A stretch of 8,085 nt of DNA from Pseudomonadota bacterium (GCA_030673265.1 DAOVJK010000129.1:1-8085); one strand, 5' to 3'; positions 1 to 5,373 are shown, counted from the stretch's first letter. Numbers and translations are program-made. Notes: generated by a model not told the origin, from the letters alone.

Positions 1-53
1 CCTAAACTTTGAAGATGGTAATTTGTGACTGTTGAGTTTGAGAAAGCAGTTAT

Positions 54-74
54 TTTAAAACCGGTTTTGCCGGC
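54..74 (-). terminator. Weak possible terminator downstream of the AP2-like gene
   Basis: On the minus strand, about 70 bases after the stop codon, CCGG-caaaa-CCGG forms a short 4-bp stem followed by TTTTAAAAT. The same bases also contain the perfect 12-bp palindrome AAAACCGGTTTT (57-68). The stem is too short for a confident intrinsic terminator. Apart from this, positions 1-144 show nothing I can support as a gene. Confidence 0.25.
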
Positions 75-144
75 ATAGGGATAGTCTTGTCTAAAAAGGG
101 GCTGTTTGTTTTTGTTGACTTTCTCTTGGTACTCTGACCCCATG

Positions 145-504
145 TTAATCAGCTTCAAGGCGTTCGGTCTCTTTTTGATTACGGATCGTGCAGGCCAGTT
201 TGAAGGCTCCTTGTTTGCCGTGTTTGATTGTTGAAACTGAAGTTCTCCCACGGTGCCCATCAGGCTTAGCCCAGGAGACCTCATAGCATTGAAGTGATTC
301 TTTAAACCTTACTCCGACAACACCGGTAGAATTGTTGGACATGGTGCAAACATGCCGATCTGTCTGAGGCTTGCCGAGCTTATACCTGTTCTTACACCTG
401 GGGCAAGCTGGCAGGGCTACAGTGATGTCGTCGATCTTTATCTTATAGCCACATCGACTACAGGCATATCGCCCCTTTTCCGGCAGCTCTTTCGTTTCAA
501 GCAT
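145..504 (-). CDS. Small zinc-ribbon protein with AP2-like DNA-binding domain
   Basis: This 119-residue protein has two parts. Residues about 9-38 carry two CxxC knuckles (CSRC and CPRC) about 18 residues apart, which is a zinc-ribbon pattern. The C-terminal half opens with STGVVGVRF, followed by a strand-rich stretch with a basic turn (GHRGRTSVS) and a final helix (AFKLACTIRNQKE). That layout matches bacterial AP2/ERF-like DNA-binding domains, where an N/TGV-GV strand start and an 'AF-LAC--R' helix are typical. A nucleic-acid-binding role is inferred; the target is unknown. The longest reading frame starts at 522, but there is no ribosome site there. The ATG at 504 has GGAG seven bases upstream, so I prefer it. 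It lies just downstream of the 94-residue gene (a 13-base gap from the longer start), so the two are probably co-transcribed. Confidence 0.75.
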   Translation of the reverse strand: MLETKELPEKGRYACSRCGYKIKIDDITVALPACPRCKNRYKLGKPQTDRHVCTMSNNSTGVVGVRFKESLQCYEVSWAKPDGHRGRTSVSTIKHGKQGAFKLACTIRNQKETERLEAD

Positions 505-535
505 TGTCATGCTCCATTCCATTGCTGCCGGTGGA

Positions 536-820
536 TCATTTGAGTTTTGCCCATTTCCCCCTCAGCCAGGCCATCACCAGAATCTGGCTAGATAACTCGT
601 CGGGCAGTGCGTCCTTGAGGATACTCTCTGCCATCAGCCCGGAGGTCCGCCAGGGGAAGTCGTAATACTCCGCGAAGGTGTTGATCATATACAGGACCTG
701 ATGCCCATCATTCGGATCAAACGGGGTCTCGTCCGGCTGGCCCGAAACTTCTTGGGCATTTTCCCTGTAATCCCGCCATTCATAGCGATGCATCAGGTCT
801 CTCTTGCCAAGCAGTTTCAT
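536..820 (-). CDS. Hypothetical 94-residue protein
   Basis: I do not recognise this protein. It is 94 residues and soluble-looking, with no signal peptide or membrane segment. The N-terminal third is polar and acidic (EWRDYRENAQE, then a Pro/Asp-rich linker PDETPFDPNDG). The remainder looks helical and aromatic: HQVLYMINTFAEYYDFPW, then a helix beginning at AESILKDALP, and a Trp-containing basic C-terminus (AWLRGKWAKLK). There are no cysteines and no catalytic motif. The ATG at 820 has only a weak GGA-type ribosome site; an in-frame ATG nine codons further in has AGAGAG upstream and could be the real start. The gene lies between the HNH-like gene (75-base gap) and the zinc-ribbon/AP2-like gene (short gap), all on the same strand, so co-transcription with the latter is likely. 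Confidence 0.6.
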   Translation of the reverse strand: MKLLGKRDLMHRYEWRDYRENAQEVSGQPDETPFDPNDGHQVLYMINTFAEYYDFPWRTSGLMAESILKDALPDELSSQILVMAWLRGKWAKLK

Positions 821-895
821 GTCATTTTCCGGGTAATCTCTATTTATAATTTATTTTTCAACTACTGACCCAAGTAGCCCAAAAGTACCGTCGCC

Positions 896-1168
896 CTATT
901 CGTCGTGGTTGTTCCGCCAGTGCAGGGCCTGGAGATTATCGGGAGAATCTTCGCCTCCTTGGCCGAGACCTTTCACGTGTCCTGTCATCCAGCCATAGGT
1001 CGATCCCGTATCGCCGTAATCGTCGTAGCGGATCACCTGCCCGAAGACATCGATCCGCCAGATGCTATCGTCATACTTTCGGCCGTTCTTTTTAAGCGGC
1101 CGGGCCTTGTTCCAGACCTTCCGTCTGGTCTCAAGGTCTGCTTGCCCGAATAGATAAACACCAGACAT
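896..1168 (-). CDS. HNH endonuclease-like small protein, possibly degenerate
   Basis: This 90-residue protein has a C-terminal half matching the HNH nuclease core: IWRIDVFGQVIRYDDYG, then YGWMTGHV, GGEDSPDNLQALHW and RNN. His64 aligns with the first H of the motif, Asn78 (in DNLQ) with the central N, and His83/Asn87 with the last position. The usual acidic residue just before the first His (the 'DH' pair) is Gly63 here, and the common Lys after the final N is absent. Catalysis may therefore be impaired or altered. There is no CxxC zinc ribbon. The frame is open up to 1264, but the ATG at 1168 follows a strong GAGGGG ribosome site and starts just before the conserved part, so I chose it. It belongs to the minus-strand gene row after the radical SAM gene. 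Confidence 0.65.
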   Translation of the reverse strand: MSGVYLFGQADLETRRKVWNKARPLKKNGRKYDDSIWRIDVFGQVIRYDDYGDTGSTYGWMTGHVKGLGQGGEDSPDNLQALHWRNNHDE

Positions 1169-1224
1169 CTCATCCCCCCTCAGAATCTTCTCACTTGACG
1201 TTGTATTTCCCCCCCCCTGGCCCT

Positions 1225-1434
1225 TTATCGGTTCGTTCGGTAATCCCTCGCGCAGAGGGGGCACCCCTTACATTGCGGGAAATATTTTTCGGCCTCCCGT
1301 AATGCCCCGTTATGGCACGAAAAATCCCCCAGGTACAATCGGTCGTACCTGGGGGGCAATTCAGAGCAGTCTTCGTGGTGGATCTCGCGATCCCCATTCG
1401 GTTGCACATCCTGATTGATGCAATATCCGGGCAC
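1225..1434 (-). CDS. Small conserved Cys-rich protein of unknown function
   Basis: This 69-residue protein has six cysteines (5, 23, 40, 55, 58, 61). From memory it resembles a widespread family of short hypothetical proteins with the pattern Y-x-N-x-x-Q-x-NGD-x-E-x-H, then C-x-x-LP, YLG-x-FS, EA, and a terminal GCxxC. Here these are NGDREIH (13-19), CSELP (23-27), YLGDFS (34-39) and GCPLC (57-61). The function of the family is unknown to me. The last conserved Cys/His of the family tail seems replaced (CARDYRTN). The start is GTG, supported by GAGGAG five bases upstream. It follows the radical SAM gene by only 22 bases and shares its strand, so co-transcription is very likely. A metal-binding or accessory role in peptide maturation is possible but unproven. 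A second open frame overlaps it; this frame is preferred because of the ribosome site and family match. Confidence 0.7.
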   Translation of the reverse strand: MPGYCINQDVQPNGDREIHHEDCSELPPRYDRLYLGDFSCHNGALREAEKYFPQCKGCPLCARDYRTNR

Positions 1435-1456
1435 TGTATCTCCTCTGAACTCAGAG

Positions 1457-2743
1457 CTAGCGGTATTCCAGATCCTGGGAGAGCATTTTCCCCAGAGTCT
1501 TATCGTAATAATCCTTCATGCACTCAACCCCGTCCATCGATCCGGTCCGCTGTAAGCGGGCATAGCGGCAGCCACCGAAACAGAGCGGTAGATAGGTGCA
1601 GTCACTGCATTTTTCTTCCTTTTGCCAGTTGTCGAGGGCGTAGGTTTCTTTGTAGTCCTTGATTCCACTACTAACGTGGCCGACCTTGAACTGCTCATTA
1701 CCGACCAGGCCGGGGCATTTATAGATTGAACCGTCGTAATGGACCGTGAAACTGTCATCGACATCGATCATGCAGATATTTGGCAGCAGCTTTGGGGTGT
1801 TGTAACCCCTCCTGAGGATCTCCTCGCGCAAGACGAGCATGGCCCCGGCCAGCCAGGGTTCGTCGATGGAACCGCAACCCTCGTTGAACTTGGGGGCATA
1901 ACTGTCGGTGGTTTTTGAGACCTGGGTGAATTTGACCATCGCTACCTTGTCTGGCGTGAGGCCCTTGCTAAGCAGGTCGTTCAGCATGATGGGGAACGCG
2001 GTGTAGTTGGCACTGGTGAAATTGCCGCCGATCGCCACCTTGACCAGATCGTGGATCTCAAGGAGGTTGTTGACGATGATATCGTAGCTTCCTTCGCCGC
2101 TTTTGAACGGCCGGAACTTGTTATGGTTTTCGGCTGGGCCGTCGAGGGTAACCCGGACCCGGTCGAGTCCGAAATCTTTGAGGCGCAAGACGTTGGTCCG
2201 ATTGAGCAGGGAGCCGTTGCTGACCAGGGTGAATTCAAAGGTGCCGCCTCTATCCTCCACCCAGGATTTAAGCTTGCTGGCGAAGTACTCGATCAGTGGC
2301 TGGCTGAGCATCGGTTCGCCGCCGTAGAGATCGAGGGTCATCTTATTTTTACCGGGTTGCCGGTATCTTTCTTTGAGTAGTTCGATGAGTTGATCGGCGG
2401 TGGGGATATCCATGTAGTGATTGCCTTTCATGGACCCTTCGTAACAGTAGGGGCAGGAGAAATTACAGGCCAGATTGAGAATGATCGAGACTCTGACCGT
2501 GTTGTTGATGGCGTTAAGCTGATCGATATAGCTAAAGACCTCAGCCTTTTCGGCCTCGTGATCTGTGACCATAAAACCGGCCTGGGCGAGTTGCCTGGCG
2601 GCATTGTCCGGCACCTGGCCGGACTTGAAGGCCTTCAGGGATGACTCCGGCATGAGCATGGTCGAGCATTTTGGCAGTGAGAATAAAAGGGCCTCCTGGC
2701 CATTGATCTGTGGGAAGATATGGAGGTAATGGGCTGGGCGCAT
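1457..2743 (-). CDS. Radical SAM/SPASM peptide maturase (geopeptide-type candidate)
   Basis: This 428-residue enzyme of the radical SAM family probably modifies the small peptide encoded just upstream. The AdoMet-binding [4Fe-4S] motif CNFSCPYC (Cys93, 97, 100; CX3CX2C) is intact. It is followed by YGGEP (140-144), the SNGS strand (175-178) and VTLDGP (198-203). The C-terminal SPASM domain is complete: Cys324-X13-Gly-X4-Cys343, then Cys379-X2-Cys382-X5-Cys388-X3-Cys392, and Cys408. That is enough to hold two auxiliary iron-sulfur clusters, as in anSME/PqqE-type enzymes. Residues 1-80 form an N-terminal extension that could contact the peptide leader; an RRE-like fold is possible but cannot be judged by eye. 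The ATG at 2743 has AAGGGA about ten bases upstream. The protein is cytoplasmic. Neighbours are the 33-residue peptide gene upstream and the Cys-rich gene 22 bases downstream. The enzyme class is very secure; the 'geopeptide' subfamily label is inference. Confidence 0.93.
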   Translation of the reverse strand: MRPAHYLHIFPQINGQEALLFSLPKCSTMLMPESSLKAFKSGQVPDNAARQLAQAGFMVTDHEAEKAEVFSYIDQLNAINNTVRVSIILNLACNFSCPYCYEGSMKGNHYMDIPTADQLIELLKERYRQPGKNKMTLDLYGGEPMLSQPLIEYFASKLKSWVEDRGGTFEFTLVSNGSLLNRTNVLRLKDFGLDRVRVTLDGPAENHNKFRPFKSGEGSYDIIVNNLLEIHDLVKVAIGGNFTSANYTAFPIMLNDLLSKGLTPDKVAMVKFTQVSKTTDSYAPKFNEGCGSIDEPWLAGAMLVLREEILRRGYNTPKLLPNICMIDVDDSFTVHYDGSIYKCPGLVGNEQFKVGHVSSGIKDYKETYALDNWQKEEKCSDCTYLPLCFGGCRYARLQRTGSMDGVECMKDYYDKTLGKMLSQDLEYR

Positions 2744-2786
2744 CCGGATAAGTCCCTTGTGTGCTGATTAAGGTCACGTTCTGGTT

Positions 2787-2815
2787 GGGCCGGGACTCAT
2801 TCCGGGCCCCGGCCC
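2787..2815 (-). promoter_or_regulatory. Stable GC hairpin between peptide gene and maturase gene
   Basis: On the minus strand, GGGCCGGG pairs perfectly with CCCGGCCC (8 G:C pairs, 13-base loop). A competing register with one C-C mismatch gives a 7-base loop. It lies 10 bases after the peptide stop codon and about 44 bases before the maturase start. No U-tract follows, so it is not a classical terminator. Such intercistronic stems usually protect or process mRNA and let the peptide be made in excess over the enzyme; that role is inferred here. Confidence 0.65.
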
Positions 2816-2825
2816 TGGGCGAGGT

Positions 2826-2927
2826 TTAGGTCGGGAAGAAAGCTCCTGCAATACAACAGCCCATGGTGTCGGCCATTTTCTGCATCTCGATTCCGCTGTC
2901 CAACAAGGTGAAATTAAACTCAGCCAT
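2826..2927 (-). CDS. Candidate RiPP precursor peptide, 33 residues, twin-Cys core
   Basis: A short gene encodes 33 residues, beginning MAEFNFTLLDSG and ending GCCIAGAFFPT. The ATG at 2927 has a very good ribosome site, AAGAGGGA, five bases upstream, and the frame ends in TAA at 2826-2828. The first 22 residues are acidic/amphipathic with three Met residues (15, 18, 22), as expected for a leader. The tail has Gly23, adjacent Cys24-Cys25, then small and aromatic residues, as expected for a modified core. It sits 82 bases upstream of the radical SAM/SPASM gene on the same strand, with a GC hairpin between. This matches the layout of radical-SAM-matured peptides and resembles the geopeptide group, though that name is from memory. 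The modification is likely at Cys or the residues after it (for example a thioether), but this is not shown. It lacks a signal peptide and would need an exporter, none of which is seen nearby. Confidence 0.8.
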   Translation of the reverse strand: MAEFNFTLLDSGIEMQKMADTMGCCIAGAFFPT

Positions 2928-2964
2928 ACGAATCCCTCTTAATTATGTGGAGTTTAGTGATAGT

Positions 2965-2989
2965 CCGGCCGGATAGACGATCCAGCCGG
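2965..2989 (-). promoter_or_regulatory. Leader hairpin upstream of the peptide gene
   Basis: On the minus-strand RNA, CCGGCUGGAU pairs with AUCCGGCCGG around the five-base loop CGUCU. That gives ten consecutive pairs, one of them G-U. Read on the plus strand the same position is an A-C mismatch, so the fold is complete only in minus-strand RNA. It ends 37 bases before the peptide start codon and is not followed by a U-run. It is probably a 5' untranslated hairpin affecting mRNA stability or translation. Confidence 0.5.
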
Positions 2990-3062
2990 TGCCTCAACCG
3001 CTACTAGTAGGGAAATCTACCAGATCGAGAAGATTAGTGTTATGGGAGTTACCCTTAGAGGT

Positions 3063-3079
3063 ATAGGGAAAAGCCCTAT
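3063..3079. repeat. Short inverted repeat, possible operator
   Basis: ATAGGG and CCCTAT form a perfect 6-bp inverted repeat around AAAAG, about 136 bases upstream of the peptide start. It could be a regulator site or a short RNA stem. No known operator consensus is recognised. Confidence 0.3.
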
Positions 3080-3123
3080 TAATCCTGCTAATCCTTGTGC
3101 CGCCATGGCTGGCAGGGCGTTGC

Positions 3124-3160
3124 GAAAAATAAAAAAAGTGATTTTTTTCTAAAAAAAATT
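3124..3160. other. A/T-tract segment with 7-bp A:T inverted repeat
   Basis: Runs of five to eight A or T alternate here. They include AAAAAAA-GTGA-TTTTTTT (3131-3148), followed by another run of eight A. The runs recur roughly every helical turn, which is typical of curved DNA or UP-element-like sequence upstream of promoters. It contrasts sharply with the GC-rich flanks. Confidence 0.45.
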
Positions 3161-3281
3161 GCCAGAGAGGCGAAGAGTAGGACAGCCCAGTCTATTGAAT
3201 GCTCATAGCTTTTATGGCTTGTTGGTTATAGTCCGGCTAGAAAATTGGCTTATCTGCCATTTCCTTCCGGTTTACTTGCCC

Positions 3282-5237
3282 CTAAAAGGAGACTCGGAAC
3301 CCTACTTCAAGCCAGCGGTCAGGGTTGGGAAGCAGGTACGACCAATACTGGGTGGAGTTAAAGAGATTATGGACCTTGCTGTAGATCTTGGCCCGGCGGC
3401 CATCTTTAAGGGTGAATTCCTTGGAGATGTTCAGGTCCCAGAGGAAGTCGCTGTAACTACCGTCGACCGACTCACGGGCCAGGAGCCAGACGTAATGACC
3501 GAAAAGCTCGGCCCGGAAGTAGCCAGGGCGGTCGTAGCTCAGAATGATATTGGCATTATAGAGATGGTCTTTGTCGGGGCCGGCCAGGGTCTCGGTCTCC
3601 TGGTAGATCGAGGTCAGGTTGGCGGTCAGCGCCAGGTTGTGGATGGGCAGGGTCTCAAGCTCGATCTCGTAGCCGTATCTTTGGTCGGTGCCGGAATTTA
3701 TTATCTGGTTTAAGTTTAAGGCGTTTCTGTTTCTTTCCCAGATGCCATCCAGGTCATGGTAGAAAATGGCGCTCTTCAAGCGCAGCAATTTCAGAGAGGT
3801 TGTCTCGGCCCCGAGTTGGTACGACCAGACCTTTTCCGGGGCAAGGTCCGGGTTGGTCGAAGAAAATAGATTGCCGCCGCCATCGATATTACTCAGGAAT
3901 GGCGCCGAGAAACCGCGGGCCACCGAGGCCCGGAATAAGGTGTCTGCCCGGTAACGGTAGACCAGACCCAGGCTGGGGCTGAGAAAGTCGTCCGAGATCG
4001 AATGGCCGTCGTAGCGCAGGCCGGGAATAATAGTCAGGTCACCATAGTTGGCAGTATCGTTAAGGTAAGCGGCCCAACGTTCTTCGGCAGCCGGAGAGGC
4101 GACGGCCTCCGCTGGCTGGCCAATAGCCTGGAGAAAGGGGCCGTAAATGATCCGTTGCTCAAGTTTGTTGCGATTGTAATCGAAGCCCAAGGCGAGGGTG
4201 TGCTGATCAGTGGTTTTGACCAAGCGGCTCTCTAACCCGTAGGACTTTTCCCGCAAATCAAAGTCCTGGAAAAGATCTCCGGCTGGACCCCGGGCGCCGG
4301 TCCCCAGCACCGTAGATTTCTGTAAGAAGTTTCGGTCAAAATAGCTGGCGTTGACTGCCAGACTAAGGTCGGTGGTCAGGCTGCCGGTAAAGCTGGCGGT
4401 GGTGAACCAGTCCCGGGAGAGATTGGTGAAACTCAGATCCTTGGCGGCCATATCGAGTAATTTGAAATCCGGTTCATTATAGCCGCCGGTAAGCTGGATC
4501 TGGTAACGGGGCAGGGTGTACTGGAATTTCCCGTAGAAACTTTCGTTTTCAAAATACCGATTGTCGCGGAGGCCGTCTGACTGTATAGCGGTGCCGTGAA
4601 GATAATAACCGAGCTTTCCCGCCTTGCCGCTGGTTTCGGCCCGGCCGTCAAGGCTATTGGCCTTCCCGTACGACATGGACACCTTGTGGTTAGCCTGGCC
4701 TGGTTTGCCGCCCTCCCTGGTAATGATATTGATCACGCCTCCCAGGGCTGAACCCCAGGCTGAAGAGGCCGGTCCCTTGACTACCTCGATCCGTTCGATT
4801 ATCCCGACCGGGATCGAATTGGTCTCGGCAGCGCCGCTGGAGTTATAGTTCATTTTGACCCCGTCCAGCAGGACCAGGGTGTGATGGGTATGGTAGCTGG
4901 AGTCGCCGTGGATGAGCAGGGTAGCGGAGCTGCCGAAATCGTGACCATTGAAGGAGACGAACACCCCGGCCACTCGATTAAGCAGTTCGGCCAGGGTGTG
5001 GACGTTGGCGGCCTCGATCTCGGCTGCGGAGATAACCGTAACGTTCTCGGCAATTCTGGACAGGGCCTTGGGATAGCGGGAAGTGGCTTCGACCACCGGT
5101 CCCTCGGAGAAATAGAGGTCGAAGTTTTTCGCTTCGGGTGCCATTGTCATATCCTGCGGAATCGCCGCGAGGGCCAAAAAGGGCGCGGCCAGGCTGAAGA
5201 GCAGGATAAATAAAATAAATAAATCACGGTTTATCAC
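3282..5237 (-). CDS. TonB-dependent outer-membrane receptor
   Basis: This 651-residue protein (from the preferred start) is an energy-dependent outer-membrane importer that would work with TonB-ExbB-ExbD. Residues 2-24 are a signal peptide: INRD, then a hydrophobic run, and ALA before the mature AIPQ. A TonB-box-like VVEATSR lies near residue 48. The plug domain covers about 55-177, with ISAAEIEAAN, LLNRVAGVF, LVLLDGV, IERIEVVKGPASSAWGSALGGVINIIT. The rest is barrel, including AARGFSAPFLS-like ('VARGFSAPFLSN'), PDLAPEKVWSYQLG and the terminal Phe (GFRVSF) used for barrel assembly. The size is near BtuB-like receptors. The plug has a His-rich patch (SSYHTHH), so a metal or metal complex is one possible ligand; the substrate is not determined. 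The frame is open to a GTG at 5303 without a ribosome site. The GTG at 5237 has AAGGAG (13-base spacing) and gives a normal signal peptide, so it is preferred. It is divergent from the binding-protein gene. Confidence 0.92.
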   Translation of the reverse strand: MINRDLFILFILLFSLAAPFLALAAIPQDMTMAPEAKNFDLYFSEGPVVEATSRYPKALSRIAENVTVISAAEIEAANVHTLAELLNRVAGVFVSFNGHDFGSSATLLIHGDSSYHTHHTLVLLDGVKMNYNSSGAAETNSIPVGIIERIEVVKGPASSAWGSALGGVINIITREGGKPGQANHKVSMSYGKANSLDGRAETSGKAGKLGYYLHGTAIQSDGLRDNRYFENESFYGKFQYTLPRYQIQLTGGYNEPDFKLLDMAAKDLSFTNLSRDWFTTASFTGSLTTDLSLAVNASYFDRNFLQKSTVLGTGARGPAGDLFQDFDLREKSYGLESRLVKTTDQHTLALGFDYNRNKLEQRIIYGPFLQAIGQPAEAVASPAAEERWAAYLNDTANYGDLTIIPGLRYDGHSISDDFLSPSLGLVYRYRADTLFRASVARGFSAPFLSNIDGGGNLFSSTNPDLAPEKVWSYQLGAETTSLKLLRLKSAIFYHDLDGIWERNRNALNLNQIINSGTDQRYGYEIELETLPIHNLALTANLTSIYQETETLAGPDKDHLYNANIILSYDRPGYFRAELFGHYVWLLARESVDGSYSDFLWDLNISKEFTLKDGRRAKIYSKVHNLFNSTQYWSYLLPNPDRWLEVGFRVSF

Positions 5238-5240
5238 GGT
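5223..5240. repeat. Tandem 8-bp repeat over the receptor start codon
   Basis: ATCACGGT occurs twice, with the copies starting exactly ten bases apart (5223-5230 and 5233-5240). The second copy covers the preferred GTG start of the receptor gene. Beside it, GAGAT-A-ATCTC (5243-5253) is a perfect palindrome overlapping the ribosome site. Either could be a regulator target, but part of the repeat is coding and chance is possible. Confidence 0.3.
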
Positions 5241-5320
5241 ATGAGATAATCTCCTTGGCTGGCAGTAGTTGCGCTTTCGTAAAATAATAATTACCCTTTT
5301 CACAGATGGTGAATTAGATT

Positions 5321-5350
5321 TTGACTTTTTAATAACCGACCTCTCATTAT
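5321..5350 (+). promoter_or_regulatory. Candidate sigma-70 promoter for the binding-protein/kinase genes
   Basis: TTGACT (5321-5326), an 18-base spacer and CATTAT (5345-5350) lie just upstream of the TTG start at 5367. Transcription would begin around 5357, giving a very short leader. The -10 overlaps the divergent receptor promoter. Confidence 0.45.
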
Positions 5351-5373
5351 ATAGGCGGCAATAAACTTGAAAA
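5346..5373 (-). promoter_or_regulatory. Candidate sigma-70 promoter for the TonB receptor
   Basis: On the minus strand, TTTTCA (5373-5368), a 16-base spacer and a perfect TATAAT (5351-5346) point towards the receptor gene. The predicted leader to the GTG at 5237 is about 100 bases. The -35 lies inside the first codons of the divergent gene, and the -10 coincides with that gene's own -10. Confidence 0.5.

Larger units (their letters stand above)
2928..3281. other. 354-base gene-free region upstream of the peptide operon
   Basis: This is the gap between the TonB receptor stop (minus strand) and the peptide start. It contains the peptide ribosome site (2933-2940), a 10-bp leader hairpin (2965-2989), the palindrome CTACTAGTAG (3001-3010), an inverted repeat ATAGGG-AAAAG-CCCTAT (3063-3079), and an A/T-tracted segment (3124-3160). 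A weak 4-bp stem followed by ATTTT (about 3241-3257, minus strand) is the only hint of a receptor-gene terminator. The promoter of the peptide operon should lie here, but I find no convincing sigma-70 or sigma-54 pair. Confidence 0.6.

Noticed and set aside
1191..1409. 72-residue minus-strand frame overlapping the Cys-rich gene
   Set aside because: Out of frame with the family-like Cys-rich protein, which has the better ribosome site and recognisable conserved positions.
3017..3106. 29-residue hydrophobic frame on the minus strand upstream of the peptide gene
   Set aside because: No ribosome site and no Cys or leader-like pattern; it overlaps the inverted repeat and the probable leader region.
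3085..3107. Sigma-54-like element on the minus strand (CGGCAC ... TTAGCA)
   Set aside because: The GG to GC spacing is eleven rather than ten bases and the -12 element is imperfect.
3042..3152. 36-residue plus-strand frame in the gene-free region
   Set aside because: Weak ribosome site, ends in the A/T tract as KKVIFF, and is antisense to the likely operon leader.
3237..3260. Seven-codon frame on the minus strand (MADKPIF) after GGAAGG, possibly a decayed second precursor leader
   Set aside because: Ribosome site is only two bases from the ATG, and similarity to the real peptide is limited to the first residues; chance is more likely.
3159..3713. 184-residue plus-strand frame
   Set aside because: It is antisense to the 3' end of the TonB receptor gene, whose protein is clearly real; repetitive V/G/Q composition is typical of a shadow frame.
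5238..5303. N-terminal extension of the TonB receptor to the GTG at 5303
   Set aside because: No ribosome site, and it would place 22 charged residues before a normal signal peptide; the GTG at 5237 with AAGGAG upstream is preferred, though its spacing is long.
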